From an uncultured Atopobium sp. (lineage in GTDB: Bacteria > Actinomycetota > Coriobacteriia > Coriobacteriales > Atopobiaceae): DNA of 20,438 nucleotides. The notes beneath the pieces are model-generated. The model worked only from the letters and a program-made list of their open reading frames with translations, was not told the DNA's origin and did no database searches. Below are positions 1 through 7,916 of the stretch, piece by piece; positions within the stretch are counted from its first letter, which is position 1; each line of letters opens with the position of its first letter. The translations under genes were made by a program, and so were the position numbers. Location of the stretch: the NCBI GenBank assembly GCA_938041635.1, contig CALIAD010000177.1:1-20438 (forward strand), given 5' to 3'.

Positions 1-1003
1 TATATGAAGTCGTACCCAGATTCTGGGCTACCCAATCTATATTTCCACGAACGGCACACTTGAGCTCTTCAAGCGAATCAAATTTTTTAGATTCCCTCAG
101 TCTCTTCACAAATACCGTTTGAACCTGCGAATCATATAAGTTGCCGCTAAAACCTAGGAGATTAGCTTCAAGTAAAGGTTCTGTTTGAGACTGAAATGAC
201 GGAGCTTTTCCCACATTAACCGCAGCGGGCCATGCTGTTGCGCCGTGAACCACATAGCACGCATACACGCCATCTTGAGGAATGCAATCACGCAGGTCAA
301 GCGAAACATTTGCAGTTGGAAAACCAAAACCAGTACCCTGGCCTCGACCGTGTTTGACTACGCCACTCACAAAGTGCCAGCGGCCCAACAGGCTTGCCGC
401 TTCCTCAACTTTACCCTGCTCAAGCAAGTCCCTAATGCGAGTTGCAGAGATTTTCTGTCCACCTGAGCAAAAGAGCTCATGGGCGTGAACTTCAAAGCCA
501 TGCTTATGCCCAAGCGAGGTGAGCAACGCGCTTCCTTCAGCTCCTTGTGCGCCCAGGCCAAAGTCAGAACCCACATGAACGGACACAGCCGAAACACTTG
601 GAAGCAGCTTGTCCTCAACGTATTGCGTAGCGCTCAATGCCGCAAACTCGCGGGTAAAGTGATGTACCAAGATGCCATCCACTCCCCATGCGGCAAGTGC
701 ACGAAGTCTATCTTCTCCCGAGAGTAATCGTCGAGGAGACCCATCAAACAGCACCTCAACAGGGTCTGGCAGAAACGTCACAGCAACAAGTGGTACATTG
801 CGAGCTTCGGCGTCCTTTTTTGCGCTAGCGAGAAGCCCTTGGTGGCCCTCATGAAGTCCGTCAAAGACACCAAGCACGCACACGCAAGGTTGCTTGTAGC
901 AATCAGAACGCAAGGTATAGAAATCGGCATCACCAAGCTCACGTGGAGCCGGAAACTCACTTCTATACAAAACGGATTGTGCTATGCGTTCTACCTTGTT
1001 CAA
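1..1003 (-). CDS. ribF: Bifunctional riboflavin kinase / FMN adenylyltransferase, C-terminal end cut by window edge
   Basis: RibF phosphorylates riboflavin to FMN and then adenylylates FMN to FAD in the cytosol. The minus frame stays open from a TTG at 1003 to the edge (334 residues; the family is about 310-330, so few residues should be missing). Seen: the nucleotidyltransferase motif GVFDGLHEGHQ (45-55), ISATRIRDLL (185-194), the kinase motif GFGFPTAN (225-232), PQDGVYA, NVGKAP and LEANLLGF, whose E279 is the likely catalytic Glu. The frame contains no ATG at all. TTG is chosen because AAGGA lies 6 nt upstream, overlapping the truB stop; a nearby ATG at 1010 is out of frame and soon stops. 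Oddities: the usual TFEPHP and DFRFG...GD motifs read TFLPDP (76-81) and DFGLG...EGS (147-158), so the adenylyltransferase half is divergent while the kinase half looks intact. Last visible gene of the rimP-nusA-infB operon. Confidence 0.9.
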   Translation of the reverse strand, partial: MNKVERIAQSVLYRSEFPAPRELGDADFYTLRSDCYKQPCVCVLGVFDGLHEGHQGLLASAKKDAEARNVPLVAVTFLPDPVEVLFDGSPRRLLSGEDRLRALAAWGVDGILVHHFTREFAALSATQYVEDKLLPSVSAVSVHVGSDFGLGAQGAEGSALLTSLGHKHGFEVHAHELFCSGGQKISATRIRDLLEQGKVEEAASLLGRWHFVSGVVKHGRGQGTGFGFPTANVSLDLRDCIPQDGVYACYVVHGATAWPAAVNVGKAPSFQSQTEPLLEANLLGFSGNLYDSQVQTVFVKRLRESKKFDSLEELKCAVRGNIDWVAQNLGTTSY

Positions 1004-1015
1004 CGTGCATCCTTA
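1004..1015 (-). promoter_or_regulatory. Ribosome binding site that fixes the ribF TTG start
   Basis: AAGGA (1014-1010) lies 6 nt before the TTG and shares bases with the TAA stop of truB, giving tight translational coupling. No ATG exists in this frame, so this site decides the start. Confidence 0.75.
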
Positions 1016-1954
1016 CTTACACAAAATACCTTGAGAGAAGTTTGTCTGGCAGACAAGGCAGGAGCCCTGCCTTGACCAAATTCCTACGAGAGTCTCATTC
1101 CACACAAGGCTGACCAGCGAGTTATGAGCAATCTCAGAGAGATCTTCTGGAATACCAAAACGTTTTCCAACCTCAACACACTTGTATTCTGCTGCAGTCA
1201 ACCTGTGCACAGGGTATCCCAGAACCTCAGTTGGATTGAGGCGTTTAGCTTCAAGCACCTGAGCTGGGCTTTGTTCAAGTTCTTCTAATAAAGCGCAGCT
1301 ACCGAGCGTGATTGGACCAGAGAACGTCCTTCTCAGGCCACTAATATGAGCCTCTGTTCCAAGAGACTGACCAAGGTCTCGAGCAATACTTCTAATGTAG
1401 GTGCCTTTTGAAACGTCAAACGCAACCGTCCATACCAGTGATTCATCCGTAGTAGAAGGTTTGCGCACCGCCAAAAGAGTAGCTTCGTAAATAGAGACTC
1501 TACGAGCTGCAAGCTCTGGCGTCTTACCTTCACGAACAAGCTGATAGGCACGTTTGCCATCAACTGAGATTGCAGAAACTGCAGGTGGAAGCTGGTCTAC
1601 CGTACCCACCAGCTTTGTGCATGCGGCGCGAGCAAACTCTTCATCGCACAGATTTTCTGGGACAGCAGCAGTGGCTACGACCTGACCGTCTGCATCATCG
1701 GTTGAGGTACGAGCCCCAAACGAAATGTCGGCTACATATCCCTTACGGTCAAGCGTCAGAAGGCCCAAAAGCTTTGTAGCAAGTCCAATGCCCACTACCA
1801 GCACGCCACTTGCATTAGGATCCAAAGTGCCTGCATGCCCCACGCGTTTCTCGCCAAATGCACGGCGAACACGAGAAACCACGTCATGGCTGGTCAGCCC
1901 AAGCGGTTTGTCAACAGCAATAAGTGCGTTAATTCCACTAGCTCCTCGCTTCAC
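1013..1954 (-). CDS. truB: tRNA pseudouridine(55) synthase TruB
   Basis: Makes pseudouridine-55 in the T-arm of tRNAs. Seen: the N-terminal block LIAVDKPLGLTSHDVV (11-26), then the signature GHAGTLDPNASGVL (39-52) with catalytic Asp45, then KGTYIRSIARDLG in the middle, and a C-terminal region with a VHRLTAAEY segment. Its length of 313 is normal for the family. The start is GTG, directly abutting the TAG stop of the preceding nrnA; AAGGAG lies 6 nt upstream, so the start is well supported. The C-terminus carries three Cys (CLVC...C), which I cannot interpret. ribF follows after 9 nt, and truB-ribF is a widely conserved pair. No sign of disruption. Confidence 0.96.
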   Translation of the reverse strand: MKRGASGINALIAVDKPLGLTSHDVVSRVRRAFGEKRVGHAGTLDPNASGVLVVGIGLATKLLGLLTLDRKGYVADISFGARTSTDDADGQVVATAAVPENLCDEEFARAACTKLVGTVDQLPPAVSAISVDGKRAYQLVREGKTPELAARRVSIYEATLLAVRKPSTTDESLVWTVAFDVSKGTYIRSIARDLGQSLGTEAHISGLRRTFSGPITLGSCALLEELEQSPAQVLEAKRLNPTEVLGYPVHRLTAAEYKCVEVGKRFGIPEDLSEIAHNSLVSLVWNETLVGIWSRQGSCLVCQTNFSQGILCK

Positions 1955-2974
1955 CTATGACTCCTTGTCAAGCGCGAGAAGATCGATGAGCAGAGGGACT
2001 ATCTGGGTAAACACATCGTCAATGGTGCCTTCAGCGGTAAAGCCTGCGGCTGCAGTGTGTCCGCCGCCACCCATTTGACGAGCTACGCCAGAAATATCTA
2101 GCTGAGATTTGGAACGCAAGTTGCCGCGAACTTTTCCGCCAGCAACCTCTTTGAGGAAGAGAGCAATCTCTGTTCCCTCAACACAGCGCACAACATCTAC
2201 CAGGCCATCCATCTCTGCTAGAGGAACACCTGATGCAGAAAGATCTGCGGTAGTAACGTAGCTATAGGCAACACGACCCTCACCAAAGGTGCGAATACGA
2301 CCCATAACCTTTGCGGCAAGATGAAGATAGGCCAAGCGGTCACTCTGGTAGACATGGAGCGCAATCTGAGATGGAGAAGCACCTGCTTCTACCAGCAAAC
2401 TTGCTACCTCAAAAGCCTCGCCGTCAGCGTTTTGATACTGGAAACGACCAGTATCAGTTACCAGCGCACACATAAGGCATTGTGCCTCAGATGGAATAAG
2501 TTCTGCACCTAAATGACAGGCAAACTCGGTGATAATGACGCCAGTTGCCGCCGCATCAGGACGCACAAGTCCTGCATTCCAATACACGTTGTTATAAGGG
2601 TGGTGATCAAGCACTGCTACCGTCTTAGAGCGCTCCATCAGCGCTTCTGCATCAGCCAAACGACCTGCAGTAGAAAGATCTACGCAGATAAAAAGATCTG
2701 GAGTTCCCTCGTACTTATTTGCAGGGACAAAGCTCTTAGTACCATCAAGAAACTTGTAAATGCGTGGTACTTCTCCATCAGCATCTGCCAAAAGATTGGT
2801 GACAGTTTTGCTAGGCCATCTTCTCTGAATAATGGAAGAAAGTGCTAATCCAGAGCCAATCGCATCTCCATCAGGAGAAGTATGCGCGCAAACAACGATT
2901 GACGAGGCCTGCTCAATCAGAGCTATAACCTCGTCAAACTCTGGACGACTGACTTTTGTATTCAGTGACGTCAC
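1955..2974 (-). CDS. nrnA: DHH/DHHA1 phosphoesterase, NrnA-like (nanoRNA / pAp phosphatase)
   Basis: Predicted metal-dependent phosphoesterase that degrades very short RNAs and dephosphorylates 3'-phosphoadenosine 5'-phosphate. Seen: motif I HTSPDGDAIGS (31-41), motif II Asp in FICVDLS (Asp99), the DHH motif (123-125), motif IV Asp174 in LVTDTGRF, and the C-terminal DHHA1 block with MGGGGHTAAAG (301-311). All metal and substrate residues expected for the family are present, and 339 residues is the usual size. It starts at GTG, with AGGAGG 9 nt upstream and only 4 nt after the rbfA stop. The order rbfA-nrnA-truB-ribF is common in Gram-positive bacteria. The family role is established in Bacillus and Mycoplasma; the exact substrate here is inferred. 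Confidence 0.92.
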   Translation of the reverse strand: MTSLNTKVSRPEFDEVIALIEQASSIVVCAHTSPDGDAIGSGLALSSIIQRRWPSKTVTNLLADADGEVPRIYKFLDGTKSFVPANKYEGTPDLFICVDLSTAGRLADAEALMERSKTVAVLDHHPYNNVYWNAGLVRPDAAATGVIITEFACHLGAELIPSEAQCLMCALVTDTGRFQYQNADGEAFEVASLLVEAGASPSQIALHVYQSDRLAYLHLAAKVMGRIRTFGEGRVAYSYVTTADLSASGVPLAEMDGLVDVVRCVEGTEIALFLKEVAGGKVRGNLRSKSQLDISGVARQMGGGGHTAAAGFTAEGTIDDVFTQIVPLLIDLLALDKES

Positions 2975-2978
2975 TTAC

Positions 2979-3389
2979 TTACGCCTCCTCGTCAGATTTC
3001 TCTTCATCAGAAGCTAGAGGGTATCCAAACTCGTCTTTCTCAACACCAAGCGTTGGTGGAACAACCTCAAGGGCTTGAGCAATGCGCTCAGCCTCATCGG
3101 TAGTAGTATCAATTTTAAAATCAAGCTCAGGAGTTACACGCCAGTTCAGCGCATGACCCAAAAGCGAGCGAATCCTGCCCTTTGCACGCTTAAGAGCTGC
3201 AAGGACCTTCTCGTAGCGATCAGGCTCACAGCTTACATAGGCACGCATAAAGGACTTATCGACCGAGACCTCGCAGCTTGTGACAGTCACAAGCTGGAGA
3301 TCAGGGTCGGAAATTTCAAACAAAAGGATCCAGCTGAGCTTTTCTCGAGCAATCTCATTAGTACGACGAGAAAACTGATTCTGTTTCAT
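2979..3389 (-). CDS. rbfA: 30S ribosome-binding factor RbfA
   Basis: A KH-like fold protein that binds the immature 30S subunit and helps 16S rRNA 5'-end maturation, notably in the cold. Seen over 136 residues: the N-terminal RRTNEIAREKLSWIL helix, the DPDLQLVTVTSCEVSVD strand region, ALKRAKGRIRSLLG, and the RVTPELDFKID signature. The last 20 or so residues form an acidic, probably disordered tail (DEEKSDEEA). ATG start with an AAGGGA-type site about 5 nt upstream; 11 nt separate it from the infB stop. It works on the same particle as RimP and IF2 encoded upstream, consistent with co-expression. Confidence 0.95.
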   Translation of the reverse strand: MKQNQFSRRTNEIAREKLSWILLFEISDPDLQLVTVTSCEVSVDKSFMRAYVSCEPDRYEKVLAALKRAKGRIRSLLGHALNWRVTPELDFKIDTTTDEAERIAQALEVVPPTLGVEKDEFGYPLASDEEKSDEEA

Positions 3390-3400
3390 GCTGTCCCTTC

Positions 3401-6037
3401 TTACTCGGTACGAGCCACCTGCTCAATGCGATAGCCCTCAAGCTGGTCGCCAGGCTTGATGTCCTGGAAGTTCTCAAGGCCAATACCGCATTCGTAGCCG
3501 GATTTAACGCTCTTAACGTCGTCTTTGAAGCGCCTGAGCGATGCAATCTTTCCATCGTAGACAACAAAGCCATCACGGATGAGGCGGATGTTATCGTCGC
3601 GGGAAATCTCACCATCAGAAATCATGCAGCCGGCAGCAATACCAACCTTAGGTACCTTGAAGGTATCGCGAACTTCAGCAACGCCGGTCTGGACTTCCTG
3701 CTCAGTTGGCTTAAGCATACCAATACGAGCTGCGTCAATCTCTTCGATTGCCTTGTAGATAACGCTATACGTTCTGATTTCAACACCTACGCGCTCTGCA
3801 GCAAGCTTAGCCTTTGCATCTGGACGGACGCCAAAGCCAATGATAATTGCGTTGGATGCGTCAGCGAGAACAACGTCTGTCTCGGTAATGCCACCAACAG
3901 CAGAGTGGATGGTGCTGATACGAACCTCGGACTGATCCATCTTGTCCAGAGAATCCTGGAGAGCCTCGATGGAGCCCTGAACGTCAGCCTTGATGATGAG
4001 GTTGAGCTCCTTGACGTCACGGTCAGCCATGGTGTCAAAGAGGTTCTCGAGGGTAACGTGCTTAACACGGTTCTGCTCTTCAATACGAGCCTTAAGAGCA
4101 CGCTGATCAGCAAGCTCACGAGCATCGCGCTCCTCCTGGAAGACGCGGAACTCATCGCCTGCGCCAGGAACGGTTTGCAGACCAAGAATCTCAACTGCAT
4201 CAGAAGGACCAGCGGTAGTAACTGCGTTGCCCTTAGGATCAAGCATTGCGCGGACGCGTCCAAATGCCATACCAGCAACAAGAGCGTCGCCGATGTGGAG
4301 CGTACCGCGTGTGACCAGAACAGTAGCAACAGAGCCGCGACCACGGTCAAGCTTAGCCTCAAGAACGTTACCAGACGCAAAGGTGTCTGGATTGGCCTTC
4401 AGCTCAAGGACATCTGCCTGCAAAAGAATGGTCTCGAGAAGATCGTCGATGCCCAAATTCTGCTTAGCGGAGATGTCAACAAACATGTTCTGTCCGCCCC
4501 ACTCCTCAGGAATAACACCGTACTCGGTGAGCTCCTGACGAACACGGGTAGGATCTGCGCCTGGCTTATCAATCTTGTTGACTGCAACAACAATTGGAAC
4601 ACCAGCAGCCTTTGCGTGGTTAATAGACTCAATGGTCTGAGGCATAACGCCGTCGTCTGCAGCAACAATCAAGATGACAATATCGGTGACCTTTGCACCG
4701 CGAGCACGCATTGCGGTAAAGGTCTCGTGACCTGGGGTATCGATGAAGGTAATCTCACGGCCGTTAATGGTGACCTGAGAAGCACCGATTGCCTGAGTAA
4801 TGCCGCCAGCCTCGCCAGCTGCAACGCCAGTGTGACGGATTGCGTCCAGAAGTGATGTCTTACCGTGGTCAACGTGACCCATGACGGTAACTACTGGAGG
4901 ACGTGGCTTCAAATCCTTAGGATCATCGTAGAAGGTGAAGGAATTCTCCTCCTCCTTGGACATAATCTTAATCTGGCGACCAAGGTCATCAGCAACAATC
5001 TCAATAAGCTCATCAGACATGGTCTCGGTAAGCGTCAGAGGATTGCCAAGCAGGAACAGGCGCTTAATGATGTCATTTGCAGAAACGCCCAGAAGCTCAG
5101 CAAGCTCAGAAACAGTAGAGCCTTGAGGTACCTTTACGGTATCAAGCTGGGAAATATCCTGGTCGTTTGCAAGTGCTTCCTCAATACGCTGCTCCATAGC
5201 AGCCTCTGCAGCCTGCTTCTGACGACGCTCTTTGCGCTTTTTACGGCGACCAGTGGACTCACGGCTTGCCTCTTCAATAGCAACGCGAGCCTCATCTAAA
5301 ACGCGGCTTCTGTTGTAAGCCTCAGCCTCACGCGCCATGCGGCTATAACGGTCTTCTCCGTCATCTCCACCGCGACGGTTCTTCTTGCGCTTACCGGGAC
5401 GCTCATCAGACAGGGAAGCGTCATCGCGCTCATTCTTGAAGTTATGGCGAGTGGAAGCGCCACTTGCCTCGCTTGCATTAGCGCGAGCGTGGTTTCTAGG
5501 TCCCTTCTCAGCCTTCTTCTGAGCAGCGGACTCCGCTGCCTGCTGCTTCAATACCTCTTCCTGCTGAGCAATCTGGTCAAGCAGGTTATTGAATGAAGGA
5601 GCAGCCTTAGGAGCGGTATCCTTTACGCGGTTACGCTCGGCCTCTTCAGCCTCAAGGCGCTTCTTCTCTTCCTCAGCGCGGCGGCGCTCCTCTTCTTTCT
5701 TGCGAGCAGCCTCCTCTTTTGCGCGCTTCTTCTCTTCCTCTGCACGCTCAGCCTCACGCCTTGCCTCTGCAGCAAGTCGCTCAGCCTCCGCTGCCTCTGC
5801 AGCAGCCTTTGCCTCTTTGGCAGCAGCCTCTTCCTCAGCAGCCTTCTGAGCTGCAATTTCGGCGGCACGAGCCTCCATAATAGGCTGGAGTTTCTTACGA
5901 ACAATAGAGATATATGCATCTTCAAGCGTAGAAGAAGCAGACTTTGCAGGAATCTTCATGTCCGCAAGGTGCTCGAGCAATTCCTTGCTCTGCATACCAT
6001 ATTCTTTGGCAAGGTCATGTACACGCATTTTTGCCAT
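3401..6037 (-). CDS. infB: Translation initiation factor IF-2
   Basis: GTPase that recruits fMet-tRNA to the 30S subunit and promotes subunit joining. Order of parts: a first IF2_N domain (about 3-52); a long charged Ala/Glu/Lys/Arg coiled-coil and disordered linker (about 55-290), including KRKKNRR and GRRKKRKERR basic patches; a second IF2_N domain (about 300-355); then the GTPase core with G1 GHVDHGKT (387-394), G2 GGITQ (411-415), G3 DTPGH (433-437), G4 NKID (487-490) and G5 SAK (523-525); then the beta-barrel and C-terminal fMet-tRNA-binding domains. 878 residues is normal for a high-linker actinobacterial IF2. ATG start with GGAAGG 9 nt upstream. It follows nusA by 43 nt. No ylxR or ribosomal L7Ae-like gene lies between them, unlike many Gram-positive genomes. 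A plausible internal start is described under findings. Confidence 0.97.
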   Translation of the reverse strand: MAKMRVHDLAKEYGMQSKELLEHLADMKIPAKSASSTLEDAYISIVRKKLQPIMEARAAEIAAQKAAEEEAAAKEAKAAAEAAEAERLAAEARREAERAEEEKKRAKEEAARKKEEERRRAEEEKKRLEAEEAERNRVKDTAPKAAPSFNNLLDQIAQQEEVLKQQAAESAAQKKAEKGPRNHARANASEASGASTRHNFKNERDDASLSDERPGKRKKNRRGGDDGEDRYSRMAREAEAYNRSRVLDEARVAIEEASRESTGRRKKRKERRQKQAAEAAMEQRIEEALANDQDISQLDTVKVPQGSTVSELAELLGVSANDIIKRLFLLGNPLTLTETMSDELIEIVADDLGRQIKIMSKEEENSFTFYDDPKDLKPRPPVVTVMGHVDHGKTSLLDAIRHTGVAAGEAGGITQAIGASQVTINGREITFIDTPGHETFTAMRARGAKVTDIVILIVAADDGVMPQTIESINHAKAAGVPIVVAVNKIDKPGADPTRVRQELTEYGVIPEEWGGQNMFVDISAKQNLGIDDLLETILLQADVLELKANPDTFASGNVLEAKLDRGRGSVATVLVTRGTLHIGDALVAGMAFGRVRAMLDPKGNAVTTAGPSDAVEILGLQTVPGAGDEFRVFQEERDARELADQRALKARIEEQNRVKHVTLENLFDTMADRDVKELNLIIKADVQGSIEALQDSLDKMDQSEVRISTIHSAVGGITETDVVLADASNAIIIGFGVRPDAKAKLAAERVGVEIRTYSVIYKAIEEIDAARIGMLKPTEQEVQTGVAEVRDTFKVPKVGIAAGCMISDGEISRDDNIRLIRDGFVVYDGKIASLRRFKDDVKSVKSGYECGIGLENFQDIKPGDQLEGYRIEQVARTE

Positions 6038-6080
6038 ATATGAAAACCTTCCGGTTGACGGGATAGTTACGGGTAGTTGA

Positions 6081-7322
6081 CTAGATCAGTGAGTCTGGAT
6101 CAGAAGAAATCTCTGCATTCTCCATGTCATCATGAATGCCGCAGAAATCAGAACCAGGTCTTGCCATATTGCGGCAAGGAGTTCCGTTAGGGCTCACATA
6201 CTTGCAACGATGAGCAATCTCTTCCTCGTCAACAGTCTCTTCAACAACCTCAGGAAGGTTGTTCAGAATACTTGCAGCAAGGGATTCGTTCTTGATGTCA
6301 ATGTGAAGACCAGTTAGGCGAGCAGCAAGGCGAGCATTCTGGCCCTCTTTACCAATTGCCAAAGACAGCTGATCATCAGGAACAATAACAGTTGCGTGTC
6401 CCGTAGCACCATCAACAATAACGCGAGAAACGCGTGCAGGTGAAAGTGCCGATGCAACGCAACGAGCAGCATCGTCAAACCAAGGCACAACGTCAACGCG
6501 CTCTCCACGGAGCTCAGAAACTACGGTGCGAACACGGCTGCCCTTAGGACCAACGCAAGCACCAACTGGATCAAGGCGCTCGTCAACGGAAGAAACAGCA
6601 ATCTTGGAGCGAACGCCAGCCTCACGAGCAATGGAGCGGATGCTTACAACACCGTCATAAACCTCTGGAACCTCAAGCTCAAAGAGACGACGAATAAGAT
6701 CTGGGTGGGTACGAGAAACAACAATTGGTGGACGCTGACGCTCACCACGAACTGCTGGCTGAGTTGCATTAGGATCGCGAACGTCTACGATAATTGCCTT
6801 AATGCGCTGGTTGTGAAGGTAACGCTCGCCTGCTGGACGCTCATCGCGCTCATCAGGGAAACGGCGCTGATCAAAGTGTGGAAGCTCTGCCTCAACACCC
6901 TCACGAATCTTAATGATGGTGAAATCAGGAGTGGACTGAAGAACAGTACCTGTGATGATGTCACCAATGCGGCCACGGAACTCATCATAAATCTGAGCAC
7001 GGGCGGCATTGCGCACAAGGGTCTTAATCTCTGCCTTAGCATGCTGTGCAGCAATACGGCTGGTATCTGGAGGAGTTACGTCTACCTCGTCAAACTCAGT
7101 GTACTCACCAGTCTCCTCATCTGGCTCACCCTTAGGGACAAGCTCGTAGACGTAGACACGGCCAGTAGCCCTATCAATGGTGACACGGGCGCCAAAATCA
7201 AGATGGAGGACGTCAGCATAGCTTTTTGCCAGAGACTGCTCCAAACGGTCCAGAAGATACAACTCATCGATGTGCTTCTCCTGGCAAAGCAACATCAAAG
7301 CTTCCATCATTTCAGATGCCAT
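6081..7322 (-). CDS. nusA: Transcription termination/antitermination factor NusA with a Cys3His tail
   Basis: Binds RNA polymerase and nascent RNA, modulating pausing, termination and antitermination. Seen: N-terminal RNAP-binding domain (1-110, with an acidic DEETGEYTEFDEVDV stretch), S1 domain (about 115-200), KH1 with GPKG (258-261), KH2 with GKEG (324-327), then a linker rich in Glu. Unusual: after KH2 the protein runs on to a compact C-x9-C-x10-C-x2-H module (Cys373, Cys383, Cys394, His397) and ends at 413 residues. Gram-positive and actinobacterial NusA proteins I know end close after KH2. ATG start with GAGAGGA 6 nt upstream; 16 nt follow the rimP stop. Core function is certain; the role of the tail is unknown. 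Confidence 0.96.
   Translation of the reverse strand: MASEMMEALMLLCQEKHIDELYLLDRLEQSLAKSYADVLHLDFGARVTIDRATGRVYVYELVPKGEPDEETGEYTEFDEVDVTPPDTSRIAAQHAKAEIKTLVRNAARAQIYDEFRGRIGDIITGTVLQSTPDFTIIKIREGVEAELPHFDQRRFPDERDERPAGERYLHNQRIKAIIVDVRDPNATQPAVRGERQRPPIVVSRTHPDLIRRLFELEVPEVYDGVVSIRSIAREAGVRSKIAVSSVDERLDPVGACVGPKGSRVRTVVSELRGERVDVVPWFDDAARCVASALSPARVSRVIVDGATGHATVIVPDDQLSLAIGKEGQNARLAARLTGLHIDIKNESLAASILNNLPEVVEETVDEEEIAHRCKYVSPNGTPCRNMARPGSDFCGIHDDMENAEISSDPDSLI
6132..6206 (-). other. Zinc-finger-like module at the NusA C-terminus
   Basis: Codons 373-397 of nusA. The pattern is C-x9-C-x10-C-x2-H with small and polar residues between (NGTPC, RPGSDFC, GIH). Such CxxxxGxxC...FCxxH modules occur at protein ends in other contexts and probably bind Zn, but I do not know a named family for this one in NusA. 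It is not the DUF448 (YlxR) fold, whose Cys residues lie in a CVxC arrangement near its N-terminus. Confidence 0.6.
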
Positions 7323-7338
7323 GAATAATCCTCTCTAT

Positions 7339-7833
7339 CTACTTCTTGGCTGAGGCCGAGAAATCAAAAACTGGTTTAATAACGCACTTCTTTAACTCAG
7401 ACAAATCAACAGTACAGACTTCATCTTCTGTCTGGATTGAGATAGTTGTACCCTCAATGCCCAAGAGTTTGCCGGTAAATTTACGGCGTCCCTCTGTGGC
7501 GGTAGTCTGAAGCTGAATCTCTTCCCCTGCAAAGCGCTCAAAGTCTTTTGCGCGGCGAAGCGGACGAGCCATTCCTGGAGAAGAAACCTCCAAGGTAAAT
7601 GATGCTGGGAATGGATCAAGCTCATCTATGGTCTCTGAGATCCATGATGTTTCTTGAGCAACTTCATCAAGAGAAATGGTCTCTGCCTTCTCATCATCAT
7701 GGTCAATTCTTACCCTAACCACAGGATTCTTAGAAGAACCAACAATCTCAACATCAACAATATCAATGTGGTGATTGAGTGCAGCCTGCTCTAGTGCAGA
7801 CAAGATTTTCTGTGTTGCACCTTCGTTTTGCAT
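7339..7833 (-). CDS. rimP: Ribosome maturation factor RimP
   Basis: Assists assembly of the 30S head and central pseudoknot before protein S12 binding. Over 164 residues one sees the N-terminal alpha-beta domain (IDIVDVEIVGS, VVRVRIDH), the signature LEVSSPGMARPLRRAKDFERFAG (about 81-103), and a C-terminal SH3-like domain (FTGKLLGIEGTTISI). ATG start with a strong AGGAGG 4 nt upstream. It is the first gene of the operon and is preceded by a clear promoter and a hairpin-containing leader. The rimP-nusA-infB order is nearly universal in bacteria, and leaders of this operon are often feedback-regulated by NusA. Confidence 0.94.
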   Translation of the reverse strand: MQNEGATQKILSALEQAALNHHIDIVDVEIVGSSKNPVVRVRIDHDDEKAETISLDEVAQETSWISETIDELDPFPASFTLEVSSPGMARPLRRAKDFERFAGEEIQLQTTATEGRRKFTGKLLGIEGTTISIQTEDEVCTVDLSELKKCVIKPVFDFSASAKK

Positions 7834-7849
7834 TTGACCTCCTCATCTA

Positions 7850-7890
7850 CATACAGAAAGGAAGCGGGGTCAAAACTCAACCCCACTTCC
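7850..7890 (-). terminator. Terminator-like hairpin in the rimP leader / after leuS
   Basis: Arms 7890-7880 and 7870-7860 give GGAAGUGGGGU pairing with ACCCCGCUUCC on the minus-strand RNA: 11 bp with one U-G wobble, extendable to 13 bp with a 5-nt loop. The tail is UUUCUGU. On the plus strand the wobble becomes a C/A mismatch, so the structure belongs to minus-strand RNA. It lies downstream of the rimP promoter and upstream of the rimP SD. It can therefore end leuS readthrough and also attenuate rimP-operon transcripts. Confidence 0.6.
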
Positions 7891-7916
7891 AACTAATAAC
7901 AACTACGTTTATAGAC

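Noticed and set aside
1008..1010. ATG on the minus strand just upstream of the ribF TTG
   Set aside because: It is out of frame with ribF and meets a stop after about 15 codons.
3905..4855. Long plus-strand open frame (316 codons) opposite infB
   Set aside because: It is antisense to the conserved GTPase core of IF2, its translation has no recognisable domain, and it has no RBS or promoter; it reflects codon bias of infB.
5600..5880. Repetitive GCCTC/TTCTTC-rich stretch as a DNA repeat array
   Set aside because: It is the Ala/Glu/Lys/Arg linker of IF2; the repetition comes from the amino-acid composition.
6705..7328. Plus-strand open frame (207 codons) opposite nusA
   Set aside because: Shadow of the NusA coding sequence; no start signal and no domain.
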